Origin: CBFHWU01 sp965659665
GTDB lineage: Bacteria > Bacteroidota > Bacteroidia > Flavobacteriales > Flavobacteriaceae
Reading direction: 5' to 3'
DNA: 64,000 bases
Assembly (NCBI GenBank): GCA_965659665.1
Contig: CBFHWU010000001.1
Coordinates: forward strand, 11,901 to 75,900
Shown in pieces: positions 1 to 8,879 of this stretch; position 1 is the first letter of the stretch, and each line of letters starts with the position of its first letter. The notes under the pieces were generated by a model that did not search any database, had not been told where the DNA came from, and was given only the letters and a program-made list of their open reading frames with translations. The position numbers and the translations under genes are program-made.

Positions 1-53
1 AGTAGTAAAAACGTTAAAAAAATAATTTTTCTCATTATTTACTCTACTATTGT

Positions 54-61
54 TAGATTTG
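54..61 (+). promoter_or_regulatory. Predicted -7 promoter box for the PorP/SprF gene
   Basis: TAGATTTG matches the Bacteroidota -7 consensus TAnnTTTG exactly and lies 23 nt before the ATG at 85. No clear TTG/TTTG -33 element is present, so the call rests on the -7 box and its position. Confidence 0.5.
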
Positions 62-84
62 TGTGAAGATAAGCAATCTTTTAA

Positions 85-1101
85 ATGAAAAATAAAACAT
101 TAGTAAAGAGTTTTCAATTAAAAAAGATATTCGTATTTCAATTACTAGGTCTTTCTTTTTTATGCGCTCAATATCAATTGCCTGTCTATTCAGATTATCT
201 CACGGACAACTATTTTTTAGTTCATCCAGCCATGGCTGGCGCACAATTTGAAGGGGCAAAAATTCGTATGACTCATCGTACACAATGGGCTGAAATTCCT
301 GAGGCGCCTAATTTATTATCCCTTAATGGGCATACTCGGATAGGAATGCGCTCAGGAATCGGAGCTGTTTTTTTTCGGGATAAAAATGGATATCAAAGCC
401 GAATGGGCGGTAGTATTTCTTATGCCCATCACATCAACTTTTTTCGTAGTAATATCGAAATTAACCAGCTATCATTTGGAATTAATGTAGGCGGGGTAAA
501 TAATATTCACGACCAAACCTCTTTTGACCCCTATTTAAGGGATCCTTTGATGGAAGGAACTCGTGTAAACTCTAAAAGTATATATATTGACGCGGGGTTT
601 TCATATAATCGACTCCAATTTTATGCGCATTTGACTTTCAAAAATCTATTGTTTTATGCTAAAAATATTAACGACCAGGTGCTTATTGAAAAACCCAAAA
701 GTGTCCTATTTTCTGCGGGACATTTTTTTGAAATTAATCCAAAATGGGCACTTGAGCCTTCTGTTCTAACCTACTGGTTAGAATATGCGAATTTGCCTAT
801 CTATGATGTAAACCTAAAAACGCATCACCATCTTTCAAACCTTAATTCATGGATGGGAGTGTCTTTTCGAAGAGGGATTACCGGAGTTGAATACGCTAAC
901 AATGGAATGAATCTTACCGATACGTATAAACAATTTACCTTTTTGGCTGGTATAGAGTTTAATCTTTTTTCAATATCTTATTCCTTTACCAATGATCTTG
1001 GGAGCGTCAATTTTTCAAATAAAGGCTATCATCAGTTGACTTTGGGGATTAATTTAACGAGTAATCGTTTTCGAATTTATCCTATTCGTGGAATACTCTA
1101 G
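85..1101 (+). CDS. PorP/SprF family type IX secretion membrane protein
   Basis: A 338-residue outer-membrane protein of the PorP/SprF family. It has an N-terminal signal peptide (basic start, hydrophobic stretch to about residue 28, cleavage near LCAQ), followed by the family hallmark just after the mature N-terminus: Q-x-P-x-Y-S-D-Y, then an NxxxxNPA-like block (NYFLVHPAMAGA). The rest alternates short hydrophobic and aromatic strands as expected of a beta-barrel. Members accompany large gliding or adhesion proteins with type B sorting domains and assist their export or anchoring. The partner adhesin would lie upstream, outside the window. The assignment to the family is firm; which substrate it serves cannot be seen. 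Confidence 0.88.
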   Translation: MKNKTLVKSFQLKKIFVFQLLGLSFLCAQYQLPVYSDYLTDNYFLVHPAMAGAQFEGAKIRMTHRTQWAEIPEAPNLLSLNGHTRIGMRSGIGAVFFRDKNGYQSRMGGSISYAHHINFFRSNIEINQLSFGINVGGVNNIHDQTSFDPYLRDPLMEGTRVNSKSIYIDAGFSYNRLQFYAHLTFKNLLFYAKNINDQVLIEKPKSVLFSAGHFFEINPKWALEPSVLTYWLEYANLPIYDVNLKTHHHLSNLNSWMGVSFRRGITGVEYANNGMNLTDTYKQFTFLAGIEFNLFSISYSFTNDLGSVNFSNKGYHQLTLGINLTSNRFRIYPIRGIL

Positions 1102-1445
1102 CCATGACTTAGAAAACTTTCTTTTTTCACCCCTCTCTATTCTCTATCTTTTCTGATGATATTTTTTTCTCTACTTCAAATTAATTTAGTACTCATCAAT
1201 AGATTAAGGTTGTTTTAAAAAGTAAACCCCTACTACTATATTACAAAGGGAAATATTTATGTAAAAAAGGAGTTACCCCAAATAAAGGATTAGGGAGTCG
1301 ATTCAATATTGTTCTTAAGGATAAAAATAAATCAAATGATGTACAAACGAAAAAAATTAAAATAACGCCTGTAATATTGTTACAAAACCATCTAAGAAAG
1401 TTGTGATAAGGGATATTTTGTATTTTAGAAAAAATAAAATTTAAA
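1102..1445. other. 344-bp AT-rich intergenic stretch
   Basis: No gene is supported. One plus-strand frame stays open for about 63 codons (about 1199-1406) without any ATG or early GTG/TTG. Its composition is Lys/Leu/Asn-rich, as expected by chance in AT-rich DNA, although a decayed gene is possible. Near the right end, TATTTTAG at 1421-1428 with TTG at 1401-1403 (17-nt spacing) resembles a weak promoter for the CYTH gene. Confidence 0.4.
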
Positions 1446-1910
1446 TTGATTGAGATTGAACGTAAATTTAAAGTTGCTGACCTAGAGCGTTGTTTGGTTG
1501 AGGCATACGGTTGTTCGGTAATTCGACAAGGATATCTTTCATTTGATCCAGAACGTACAGTACGAATTCGAATTAAAAATAAAAAAGCGTTTCTAACGAT
1601 TAAAGGTTGTGCAGATTCTAGTGGTACTACACGCTTTGAATGGGAAAAAGAAATTGATGTTGATGAAGCAGAACGATTAATGCTTCTTTCAAAAGGTCAC
1701 ACCATCTTAAAAAAACGATATCGTATTCAAGTGGCTAATCATTGTTTTGAGGTGGATGTTTTTGAAGGTATGCATCTAGGATTAGTAATCGCCGAAATAG
1801 AGCTAAGAGATAAGGATGAGTTTTTTGTCCGACCACATTGGTTAGGGGATGAAGTTACAGGCGATACTCGTTATTACAATAGTTATTTGGCTAAAGGCTT
1901 AGAGCCCTAA
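1446..1910 (+). CDS. CYTH domain protein (triphosphate tunnel metalloenzyme)
   Basis: A 154-residue single-domain CYTH protein. It opens with the diagnostic ExExK motif (E3-I-E5-R-K7) and follows with alternating basic and acidic strands (RTVRIRIKNKKAFLTIKG, RFEWEKEID, EVDVF, IAEIEL), the residues that line the metal and triphosphate tunnel. Family members hydrolyse inorganic triphosphate, thiamine triphosphate or make cAMP; small bacterial stand-alone forms are usually tripolyphosphatases, so that is the likeliest activity (inference). The start is a TTG, chosen because ExExK must lie at the very N-terminus. It converges on the PBP1A gene with a 12-bp overlap. Confidence 0.85.
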   Translation: MIEIERKFKVADLERCLVEAYGCSVIRQGYLSFDPERTVRIRIKNKKAFLTIKGCADSSGTTRFEWEKEIDVDEAERLMLLSKGHTILKKRYRIQVANHCFEVDVFEGMHLGLVIAEIELRDKDEFFVRPHWLGDEVTGDTRYYNSYLAKGLEP

Positions 1911-4208
1911 ATCGTCTAAATCTTCAGAGGATTGTAGATAAGTTTTTTTGTTTAAAGTAGCCAACGAGTCACAGTCTATGGGAATGCTTATAATTTCAGG
2001 CACAAAAAAATCGTCTTCAGAAACAGTTAGAGTTTCATCTTCATAGCATTTTTTCATAAAAACAGCCCAAATAGGTAAGGCCATTGTAGCCCCTTGACCA
2101 TAGGCAATTCCATCAAAATGCGTGGCTCGATCTTCCCCCCCGACCCAAACACCAGTAACTAAGTTAGGAACCATTCCCATAAACCAGCCATCACTGTGGT
2201 TTTGGGTAGTGCCTGTTTTTCCTGCTATAGGGTTGGTAAACTCATATGGATAGCCTGTTACAACGTTTTTAAATACATCATTTGTTTCGTCTGCACCACG
2301 GTGGCGTAAGCGTACCCCCGAACCAGACTTTGTAACTCCTTCAAGTAATTTTAAAGTTACATATGCCGACTCGGCACTTAACACATCTTTAGTTTCTGGG
2401 ACAGCTTCGAACAAGACCGTTCCGTTTTTGTCTTCTATTCGAGTAACCATGATGGGTTTGACATAGATGCCTTGATTGGCGAAAGCCCCATAAGCCCCAA
2501 CCATTTCATACACGCTTAAATCTGCTGTTCCTAAGGCAATGGAGGGAACAGTTGGAATCTTGGAACGAATACCTAAATCACGTGCAAGGTTTGCAACAGG
2601 TCGAGGACCCACTTTATCGATTAGGCGAGCACTGATGGTATTCACTGAATTGGCAAGCGCATTCGTTACTGTTCGCATTCCAACATATTTGTCACCAGAA
2701 TTTTTAGGACACCAAGCTTCGTGACTACCAAATTTTCCCGGTTCTACGCAATAGTATCCGTCAGGAAATGAATCACAAGGAGAAATTTTTAACTGATCAA
2801 TGGCCGTGGCATATACGAAAGGTTTAAATGTGGAGCCAATTTGACGTTTTCCTTGTTTGACTTGATCAAATTGAAAATGTTGATAATCAATACCTCCTAC
2901 CCATGTTTTGACATGACCTGTTTGAGGCTCCATAGACATCATTGCGGAACGTAAAAAATGTTTGTAATAGCGAATCGAATCTAATGGAGTCATGATTGTA
3001 TCAAACTCTCCTTTCCAACTAAAAACACTCATCTCAGTAGGTTGTCGAAAAGTATGCAGTATGGTTTCCTCAGAAATTCCACGAGATTTTAATTTACGCC
3101 ACCGTTCAGATCGGTGCATGGATTGTTCAAGTAATTTTTCAGCTTCTTCTTCTTCGATTTCTAAAAAAGGAGCAGTCGGGTTATCAATATTTTGTTCAAA
3201 AAAGGCCTCTTGTAAGTTTGTCATATGCTCGGACACAGCTTCTTCTGCATAGGCTTGCATTTTTGAATTAATGGTCGTGTAGATGGTCAATCCATCTAGA
3301 TATAAATTATAATTGCCTCCATCTGGCTTTGGGTTATCTTGAATCCAGTTTTTCATCCATTGTCGTAAATACGCTCTAAAATAGGTTGCGAGTCCTTCCC
3401 GATGGGATTGCGGATTAAAGTTGAGCTCTAAAGGAAGTTTTTTAAGAGAATCTGATTCTTGTTGGGTGATGAGTTCATTGCGAACCATTTGTTGAAAGAC
3501 TACATTTCTTCGTTGGGTAACCATTTCAGGACGTCGAATGGGATTGAACAGAGAAGAATTCTTTAACATACCGACTAACACCGCTGACTCCTGAAGAGTT
3601 AAATCTTTGGGAGTTTTTGAAAAATAAATGGAACTTGCCGACCGAATTCCATCGGCATTGTAGTTAAAGTCATAAATATTAAGGTACATCATTATGATTT
3701 CCTCTTTGGTGTAGCGACGCTCTAATCGAATAGAAATCACCCATTCTTTTATTTTTTGGGTTATGGCTTCTATTTTATTTGAGGATCGAACGCCAGTAAA
3801 TAACTGCCTAGCTAACTGTTGAGAAATGGTACTTGCCCCTCCTTTTTTCCCCAGATATGCCACTGCCCTTAGCGTACCACGAACATCAATTCCTGAATGA
3901 CTGTAGAAACGTTCATCTTCAGTTGCAATAAGGGCTCTTACCATATTTTGTGGCAAATCTTTGTAAAGAATGGGAGTGCGATTGTCATTAAAATAAAACT
4001 TCCCTAAAACCTTACCATCTGCCGACATGATTTGGGTAGCCAAATTTGTTTTGGGGTTTTCTAGTTGACGAAAGTCAGGCATATCTCCTAATAACCCCAA
4101 AGAGGCAGAGATAAAGATGGAGACCACTCCAAAAACCCCCACAATAAATAGTATCCAAAACCACCGAATATATGGACCAAACGGCAGTGTATTTTTTTGT
4201 TTTCCCAT
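1899..4208 (-). CDS. Penicillin-binding protein 1A, bifunctional transglycosylase/transpeptidase
   Basis: A 769-residue class A PBP that polymerises and cross-links peptidoglycan at the inner membrane. Residues about 14-40 form the single membrane anchor. The GT51 glycosyltransferase domain carries EDERFY (97-102) with the catalytic Glu and GGASTISQQLARQ (123-135). The transpeptidase domain has the S-T-F-K active site at about 459-462, an SVN triad motif after it, and K-T-G-T at about 664-667. It lacks a long C-terminal tail. It is the last gene of ricT-gldH-PBP1A, its ATG abutting the gldH stop with no gap. Called PBP1A rather than 1B/1C from the domain order and length; the exact paralogue name is inferred. 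Confidence 0.95.
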   Translation of the reverse strand: MGKQKNTLPFGPYIRWFWILFIVGVFGVVSIFISASLGLLGDMPDFRQLENPKTNLATQIMSADGKVLGKFYFNDNRTPILYKDLPQNMVRALIATEDERFYSHSGIDVRGTLRAVAYLGKKGGASTISQQLARQLFTGVRSSNKIEAITQKIKEWVISIRLERRYTKEEIIMMYLNIYDFNYNADGIRSASSIYFSKTPKDLTLQESAVLVGMLKNSSLFNPIRRPEMVTQRRNVVFQQMVRNELITQQESDSLKKLPLELNFNPQSHREGLATYFRAYLRQWMKNWIQDNPKPDGGNYNLYLDGLTIYTTINSKMQAYAEEAVSEHMTNLQEAFFEQNIDNPTAPFLEIEEEEAEKLLEQSMHRSERWRKLKSRGISEETILHTFRQPTEMSVFSWKGEFDTIMTPLDSIRYYKHFLRSAMMSMEPQTGHVKTWVGGIDYQHFQFDQVKQGKRQIGSTFKPFVYATAIDQLKISPCDSFPDGYYCVEPGKFGSHEAWCPKNSGDKYVGMRTVTNALANSVNTISARLIDKVGPRPVANLARDLGIRSKIPTVPSIALGTADLSVYEMVGAYGAFANQGIYVKPIMVTRIEDKNGTVLFEAVPETKDVLSAESAYVTLKLLEGVTKSGSGVRLRHRGADETNDVFKNVVTGYPYEFTNPIAGKTGTTQNHSDGWFMGMVPNLVTGVWVGGEDRATHFDGIAYGQGATMALPIWAVFMKKCYEDETLTVSEDDFFVPEIISIPIDCDSLATLNKKTYLQSSEDLDDLGL

Positions 4209-4679
4209 TTAATTTTCTATTTCTTCGATTCCTATTCCAACATTAATAATTCCCTTTAGTAATTTAAGGGGATTAAGTTCCTCGTTGTGCCGCATTGAAG
4301 GACGAATATGGAGCTCGTAAGTTCCCCAATGATCCAAAAGCTTCATTTGTCGATACCAAAGTTTATTTTCAATGATATAGTTTCCTTTTCCAAGCCATGT
4401 ACCGTCTGGTTTTGCCATTCCGTAGTGTAAAGTGTCGATTTCTATAGCTCCATTTGGTGCTTTCAAGGAAGAAATGAGATACAGATTAGAAAACGGATAC
4501 TCGTTAGTATTTCTTATGTATATATAAATGTTTTTTGGGGTTTTTACGTCTGAATTTTCAAAAGAAAAAACAATGGGTTGATCTTGTGACCAACCTTTAT
4601 GAGAAGATTGATAATGTATTTTTTCGGTGTCAGAACATCCCAAAAAAATGAGAACCAACAGAAAAAAAGAGAGTCTCAC
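4209..4679 (-). CDS. gldH: Gliding motility lipoprotein GldH
   Basis: A 156-residue lipoprotein: MRLSFFLLVLIFLGC forms a lipoprotein signal peptide with the lipobox cysteine at residue 15. The body is a single beta-rich domain (I-Y-I-Y-I-R-N repeats, DGTWLGKGNY, W-G-T-Y-E-L) that matches GldH in length and pattern. GldH is required for gliding and for type IX secretion in Flavobacterium. The start is GTG and overlaps the ricT stop by four bases (GTGA), implying translational coupling. The ricT-gldH neighbourhood is the usual one in gliding flavobacteria, which strengthens the assignment. Confidence 0.88.
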   Translation of the reverse strand: MRLSFFLLVLIFLGCSDTEKIHYQSSHKGWSQDQPIVFSFENSDVKTPKNIYIYIRNTNEYPFSNLYLISSLKAPNGAIEIDTLHYGMAKPDGTWLGKGNYIIENKLWYRQMKLLDHWGTYELHIRPSMRHNEELNPLKLLKGIINVGIGIEEIEN

Positions 4680-5827
4680 GAATTAAATTTTTTTGGTCTA
4701 GAATTTTTTCGAGAATGTTTTTTTGATCGTTTTTTGTTTTTTTGATCAAAACGAGTAAGACTATCTTGTCCTACTGAGTTTTCAAATAATTGCTTTTTGG
4801 GTTCAAGTACGCTCGAGTACGCTTCAAGGCTTTCAATGGATTCTCCTTTTTTATTAAGGCTGAGTATTTCAAGGACCTGCTCGACATTTAGCTTATGCCA
4901 TGTTGACCAATCTCCTTTGTAAGCAAACCACATGACTTGTTGAAAAATATCTGATTTTTGACAAATCGCCAACCCTTTTTCGGTATTGAGTTTAGTGTCG
5001 TTTTTTGGAAAATTTTTGAGTGCGTCTTGGTAGGTATCCAATTCAAAATTTAAACAACATTTAAGCTTTCCACATTGGCCGGCCAGCTTTTGGGGGTTCA
5101 ATGCTAATTGCTGATAACGAGCTGCAGATGTATTGACCGCCCTAAAATCGGTTAGCCAAGTGGAACAACATAACTCACGACCACAAGATCCAATTCCACC
5201 AAGTCGAGAAGCTTCTTCTCTAAGGCCGATTTGTTTCATTTCGATTCGAATATTAAAAGCTCCAGCCATGTCTTTTATGAGTTGTCGAAAATCAACACGA
5301 CCTTCGGCAGTATAATAAAAAACGGCTTTTCGTCCATCTCCTTGAAATTCAACATCAGATATCTTCATTTTAAGTCCTAAAGTAAGCGCTAGCTCTCTAG
5401 CTCTTTTTTGAACTTCTTTTTCTTTATCCCTTGCTGAGGACCAAGTCTGTATTTCTTGCTCGTTCGCCATACGAAGAACAGCGGGTAACTCCTTTGTGGT
5501 TGAAATATTTTTACGGTGCATCTGAACGTAGACTAAACTTCCTGTCAGAGATACTGTCCCTATATCATATCCTACTTGAGCTTCAGTAACCACGATTGAC
5601 CCTGTTGATGGTTGAAGAGTACTCGGTACCCAATAGAAATCTTTTCTACTATTCTTAAATCGAATTTCAACTATATTTTTTTCTAAAGTCATCCCCAAAG
5701 GGTCAGACATATCTGAAAGCCAATCAAAAACAGTGAGTTTGTTACATCCATCAGCTCCGCATGTCCCATTGTTTTTACAACCTTTTGGAATACCATTTTC
5801 TTGACTTCCACAACTTCCACAACCCAT
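4676..5827 (-). CDS. ricT: RicT (PSP1 domain) regulatory Fe-S complex subunit
   Basis: A 383-residue PSP1/RicT-family protein. The N-terminus is cysteine-rich (GCGSCGS, GCKNNGTCGADGC), the Bacteroidota form of the family. The PSP1 core (about 60-260) contains V-x-F-Q-G-D-G-R-K-A-V-F-Y-Y-T-A, the D-F-R-x-L-I-K-D block, G-G-I-G-S-C-G-R-E-L-C-C and LAGQCGKLKCCLNFE. The clustered cysteines fit the iron-sulfur binding described for the Bacillus RicA/F/T complex, which influences RNA processing. The C-terminus is a basic Lys/Arg/Ser tail. It heads the operon with gldH and PBP1A. Family identity is strong; its role in a gliding bacterium is not known to me. Confidence 0.9.
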   Translation of the reverse strand: MGCGSCGSQENGIPKGCKNNGTCGADGCNKLTVFDWLSDMSDPLGMTLEKNIVEIRFKNSRKDFYWVPSTLQPSTGSIVVTEAQVGYDIGTVSLTGSLVYVQMHRKNISTTKELPAVLRMANEQEIQTWSSARDKEKEVQKRARELALTLGLKMKISDVEFQGDGRKAVFYYTAEGRVDFRQLIKDMAGAFNIRIEMKQIGLREEASRLGGIGSCGRELCCSTWLTDFRAVNTSAARYQQLALNPQKLAGQCGKLKCCLNFELDTYQDALKNFPKNDTKLNTEKGLAICQKSDIFQQVMWFAYKGDWSTWHKLNVEQVLEILSLNKKGESIESLEAYSSVLEPKKQLFENSVGQDSLTRFDQKNKKRSKKHSRKNSRPKKFNS

Positions 5828-5871
5828 AGGTTTTTAATTTTTTATGTCGTTAAAGATACACTATTTCAATG

Positions 5872-6906
5872 CTATTTTTGCATGAACTTCAGCTTGGAAG
5901 AACGCCCTTTTTTAAAAATCTTGTTGCTATTCTTTTTTCCCTTACGCAATTTTTTTTGTGCTTCATAAGGAAGCTGTACGATTTCTTGACATTCGTTTGA
6001 ACAGCAACTCTGATGTTTTTCGGAACAAGAGGAGCATTGAATAAAAAGTAAATGACATGCTTCATTGGCACAATTTACATGAGCATCACAAGGACTTCCA
6101 CATTGGTGGCAATTAGAGATAATATCTTCCGTAATTTGCTCACTTCTTCTTTCATCAAAAACAAAATTTTTGCCTTTGAATTTATTTTCTAAGCCCTGTT
6201 TTTTTACTTGTCTTGCATACTCAATAATTCCACCCTCAAGTTGGTATACACTCTTAAACCCTTTGTGCTTAAAATAAGCACTCGCTTTTTCGCAGCGAAT
6301 CCCCCCTGTGCAGTACATTACAAGGTTTTTATTTTCCTTATGTTTGGCGATGTTTTTTTCGATAATGGGTAATGATTGACGAAAAGTATCCACGTCTGGA
6401 GTAATAGCTCCTTCAAAATGGCCTATTTCGCTTTCGTAATGATTGCGCATATCAATTATAACAGTATCTTTTGAATCGGTAAGCTCATTGAATGCCTTAG
6501 CATCAAGGTGAGTTCCTGTTTTAGTTACATCAAATCGATCATCATTAAGGCCATCAGCAACAATTTTGTGGCGAACTTTGATTTTCAACTTTAAAAACGA
6601 CTTATTATTTTGCTCAATAGCTATATTGAGGCGTATATTTTTTAAAAAATGAATGCCGTCTAAATGATTTTTGAAGTCGTTAAACTTGTCAGCAGGAACA
6701 GATAATTGTCCATTAATCCCTTCATAGGCAACATAAATACGCCCTAAAACCTCAAGAGGGTTCCAAGACAAGAATAAGTGATCTCGAAAGAGATTAGGGT
6801 TTGAAATGTGTGCATATTTATAAAACGATAAAGTAAGACGATCCTTGCCCGCCTCATCGATTAAGATTGCTCGTTCAGATGCACTTAATGTGTTGTACAG
6901 TTGCAT
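5872..6906 (-). CDS. trhO: tRNA uridine(34) hydroxylase TrhO, rhodanese-like
   Basis: A 344-residue TrhO (YceA/UPF0176) that makes 5-hydroxyuridine at the wobble position of certain tRNAs. An N-terminal acylphosphatase-like domain (about 15-110, with GRIYVAYEGINGQ) precedes a rhodanese domain (about 130-240) with the catalytic loop C-T-G-G-I-R-C. The C-terminus has a dense cysteine cluster (CHQCGSPC, CANEAC, CSSCSEKHQSCCSNEC), probably zinc-binding, as in the long TrhO subfamily. The open frame extends to 6957, but the ATG at 6906 (MQLYNTLS) is chosen because a good -7 box at 6931-6938 lies between the two. Confidence 0.92.
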   Translation of the reverse strand: MQLYNTLSASERAILIDEAGKDRLTLSFYKYAHISNPNLFRDHLFLSWNPLEVLGRIYVAYEGINGQLSVPADKFNDFKNHLDGIHFLKNIRLNIAIEQNNKSFLKLKIKVRHKIVADGLNDDRFDVTKTGTHLDAKAFNELTDSKDTVIIDMRNHYESEIGHFEGAITPDVDTFRQSLPIIEKNIAKHKENKNLVMYCTGGIRCEKASAYFKHKGFKSVYQLEGGIIEYARQVKKQGLENKFKGKNFVFDERRSEQITEDIISNCHQCGSPCDAHVNCANEACHLLFIQCSSCSEKHQSCCSNECQEIVQLPYEAQKKLRKGKKNSNKIFKKGRSSKLKFMQK

Positions 6907-6930
6907 GCTATACTTTATTAAGTTAAATAA

Positions 6931-6958
6931 CAAAATTACTAATCCCTTGAATAGCAAA
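6931..6958 (-). promoter_or_regulatory. Predicted promoter for trhO
   Basis: Read on the minus strand: TTTG (6955-6958), 16 nt, then TAATTTTG (6931-6938), an exact match to TAnnTTTG, 24 nt upstream of the trhO ATG at 6906. Confidence 0.55.
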
Positions 6959-7044
6959 AAAATAATATTTGTTAATAATCATTTTGGTGAATTGTAAGGG
7001 CAAAATGATAAAACACTATTTTAGCTGTTACAAAAAAAACTATT

Positions 7045-8052
7045 ATGTCGGATGATAAAGTAGCCAAGCTTAAAGCTTTACAACTCACTTTAGATAAACT
7101 TGATAAGGCTTACGGAAAAGGGACGGTAATGAAGTTAAGTGACTCCGCAGTAGAGCAAGTGGAGGTGATCCCCTCTGGTTCGATAGGGTTAAATACTGCT
7201 TTAGGAGTTGGAGGCTATCCTCGAGGACGTGTAGTGGAAATTTATGGGCCAGAATCCTCAGGAAAAACCACTTTAACTCTTCACGCTATAGCCGAATGCC
7301 AGAAAGCAGGTGGAATAGCTGCTTTTATTGATGCAGAGCATGCTTTTGATCGTTATTATGCCCAAGATTTGGGAGTTAATATTGACGATCTTATTATTTC
7401 TCAGCCTGATCATGGTGAGCAAGCGTTAGAAATTGCCGATAACTTAATTCGATCAGGGGCAATTGATATTGTAGTGGTGGATTCAGTTGCGGCTTTGACC
7501 CCTAAAAGTGAAATTGAAGGGGAAATGGGAGATTCTAAAATGGGACTCCATGCCCGGTTGATGTCACAAGCATTACGAAAACTTACTTCCTCTATTAGTA
7601 AAACCAATTGTACAGTAATATTCATTAATCAATTACGCGAAAAAATTGGAGTAATGTTTGGTAATCCAGAAACGACTACAGGAGGGAATGCGCTAAAGTT
7701 TTATGCTTCTGTTCGATTAGATATTCGTCGATCAACACAAATTAAAAATACTGATGGTGCCGTAATGGGCAACAAGACTCGGGTTAAGGTGGTAAAAAAC
7801 AAAGTGGCACCCCCATTCAAAACAGTTGAATTTGATATTATGTACGGTAAAGGAATATCTAAAATTGGAGAAATTTTGGATATTGGAGTAGAAACAGGAA
7901 TTATTAATAAAAGTGGCTCATGGTTCAGTTATGGAGACACCAAATTAGGACAAGGTCGTGATGCTGTTAAGAAATTGATCGAAGATAATCCTGAATTGTT
8001 AGATGAAATTGAAGAGAAGATATCAGCTTCCATAGAAGCGGTAAAAGACTGA
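7045..8052 (+). CDS. recA: Recombinase RecA
   Basis: A full-length 335-residue RecA, the strand-exchange ATPase of homologous recombination and SOS signalling. Visible are Walker A GPESSGKT (68-75), the catalytic Glu region (DAEHAFDRYYA), Walker B IDIVVVDSVAAL, the L1/L2 loops (EGEMGDSKMGLHARL; GNPETTTGGNALKFYASVR) and the short acidic C-terminal tail. It stands alone, divergent from trhO. TATTTTAG at 7017-7024 preceded by TTG at 6992-6994 is a weak promoter candidate. No LexA-type operator could be recognised. It abuts the convergent acyltransferase gene without a gap. Confidence 0.99.
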   Translation: MSDDKVAKLKALQLTLDKLDKAYGKGTVMKLSDSAVEQVEVIPSGSIGLNTALGVGGYPRGRVVEIYGPESSGKTTLTLHAIAECQKAGGIAAFIDAEHAFDRYYAQDLGVNIDDLIISQPDHGEQALEIADNLIRSGAIDIVVVDSVAALTPKSEIEGEMGDSKMGLHARLMSQALRKLTSSISKTNCTVIFINQLREKIGVMFGNPETTTGGNALKFYASVRLDIRRSTQIKNTDGAVMGNKTRVKVVKNKVAPPFKTVEFDIMYGKGISKIGEILDIGVETGIINKSGSWFSYGDTKLGQGRDAVKKLIEDNPELLDEIEEKISASIEAVKD

Positions 8053-8811
8053 TTATTTTAAGCCCTCTTCATGAAGTTTTTCTCGCATAAACGAATGCAC
8101 TCTTTGTTTGAGTGACATCAGGTTTTTTTGGGTCAGCCCTTTTGTTTCAATCATAGGATGTATCGTTGCACGAACCCTGCCAGGCTTGCCTATCCAATAT
8201 TTAAAAGAGAATTGAAAAGGAAATCGTTTTTTACAGTCGGGAAGTGTAACAGGAACAATGGGGATTTGATATTGAATCGCTAAACTAAAAGCTCCATTTT
8301 TGAAAGGGGCTAAAAACACCTCTGGTTCGGGAACTAATCCTTCCGGATAGATACATATACTGTACCCTAGATCTAGTTTTTGTTGTGCTTCTGCATAAAC
8401 ATTTTTTCGACTTTTTATATTTTCTCGGTCGACTAAAATGGCGACTCTTTTGTAAACCCACCCAAAAACAGGAAGTCGAGAGAGTTCTTTTTTCCCCACA
8501 AACACATAGGGCTTTGGGCTCACACAAAACATCATCATGATATCAATCATACTCAAATGATTAGCGATAAAAATATAATTTTGATTCTTTTCTAAAGTTT
8601 GTAAAGAGGTTATTTTAGGCCAAAAACCCATCCCATAAAGAATCATTGGAGACCAAAAGTGACGTGCTAACCAATACACGTATTTATACCCATTTTTTTT
8701 GCTAAAAAAAACAATCAGTAAAGGAAAGCATAGTATAAGCCCAACACCAGCAAGCATATAAAACCAAATATTCCAAAGTCCTAATAAGACAATTCGCAAG
8801 CTTTTAATCAT
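8053..8811 (-). CDS. 1-acyl-sn-glycerol-3-phosphate acyltransferase family protein
   Basis: A 252-residue PlsC-type membrane acyltransferase that would acylate lysophosphatidic acid, or a similar lyso-lipid, at the cytoplasmic membrane. The HX4D motif is NHLSMID; downstream come the FVGKKELSRLP block, a PEG motif (YPEGLVPEPE) and a proline-containing strand IPIVPVTLPD. The N-terminal 30 residues are hydrophobic. The frame reads back to a TTG at 8817, but the ATG at 8811 is preferred: the -7 box occupies 8815-8822, so the upstream codon would not be transcribed. A second PlsC-like paralogue lies at 50567-51301, so substrate division between them is open. Confidence 0.88.
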   Translation of the reverse strand: MIKSLRIVLLGLWNIWFYMLAGVGLILCFPLLIVFFSKKNGYKYVYWLARHFWSPMILYGMGFWPKITSLQTLEKNQNYIFIANHLSMIDIMMMFCVSPKPYVFVGKKELSRLPVFGWVYKRVAILVDRENIKSRKNVYAEAQQKLDLGYSICIYPEGLVPEPEVFLAPFKNGAFSLAIQYQIPIVPVTLPDCKKRFPFQFSFKYWIGKPGRVRATIHPMIETKGLTQKNLMSLKQRVHSFMREKLHEEGLK

Positions 8812-8814
8812 GCA

Positions 8815-8822
8815 CAAAATTA
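8815..8822 (-). promoter_or_regulatory. Predicted -7 box for the acyltransferase gene; leaderless arrangement
   Basis: Minus-strand TAATTTTG (exact TAnnTTTG), with TTG at 8845-8847 on the same strand 22 nt upstream. Only three bases separate the box from the ATG at 8811, so transcription should begin at or next to the start codon. The site lies beside and interleaved with the divergent trpS promoter. Confidence 0.5.
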
Positions 8823-8826
8823 ATGA

Positions 8827-8856
8827 TTTGAAGATAACTTAAAACAATTACTTTTG
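8827..8856 (+). promoter_or_regulatory. Predicted promoter for trpS
   Basis: TTTG (8827-8830), 18 nt, TACTTTTG (8849-8856): both elements of the Bacteroidota vegetative promoter at good spacing. The box ends 23 nt before the trpS ATG at 8880. Confidence 0.65.
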
Positions 8857-8879
8857 TGAAAACAAGAATAATTAAGACA

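Noticed and set aside
2992..3252. Plus-strand open frame inside the PBP1A gene
   Set aside because: Antisense shadow of a well-conserved coding region; no start context or family.
8856..8879. N-terminal extension of TrpS starting at GTG 8856
   Set aside because: The codon overlaps the final base of the predicted -7 box; the family begins at the ATG at 8880.
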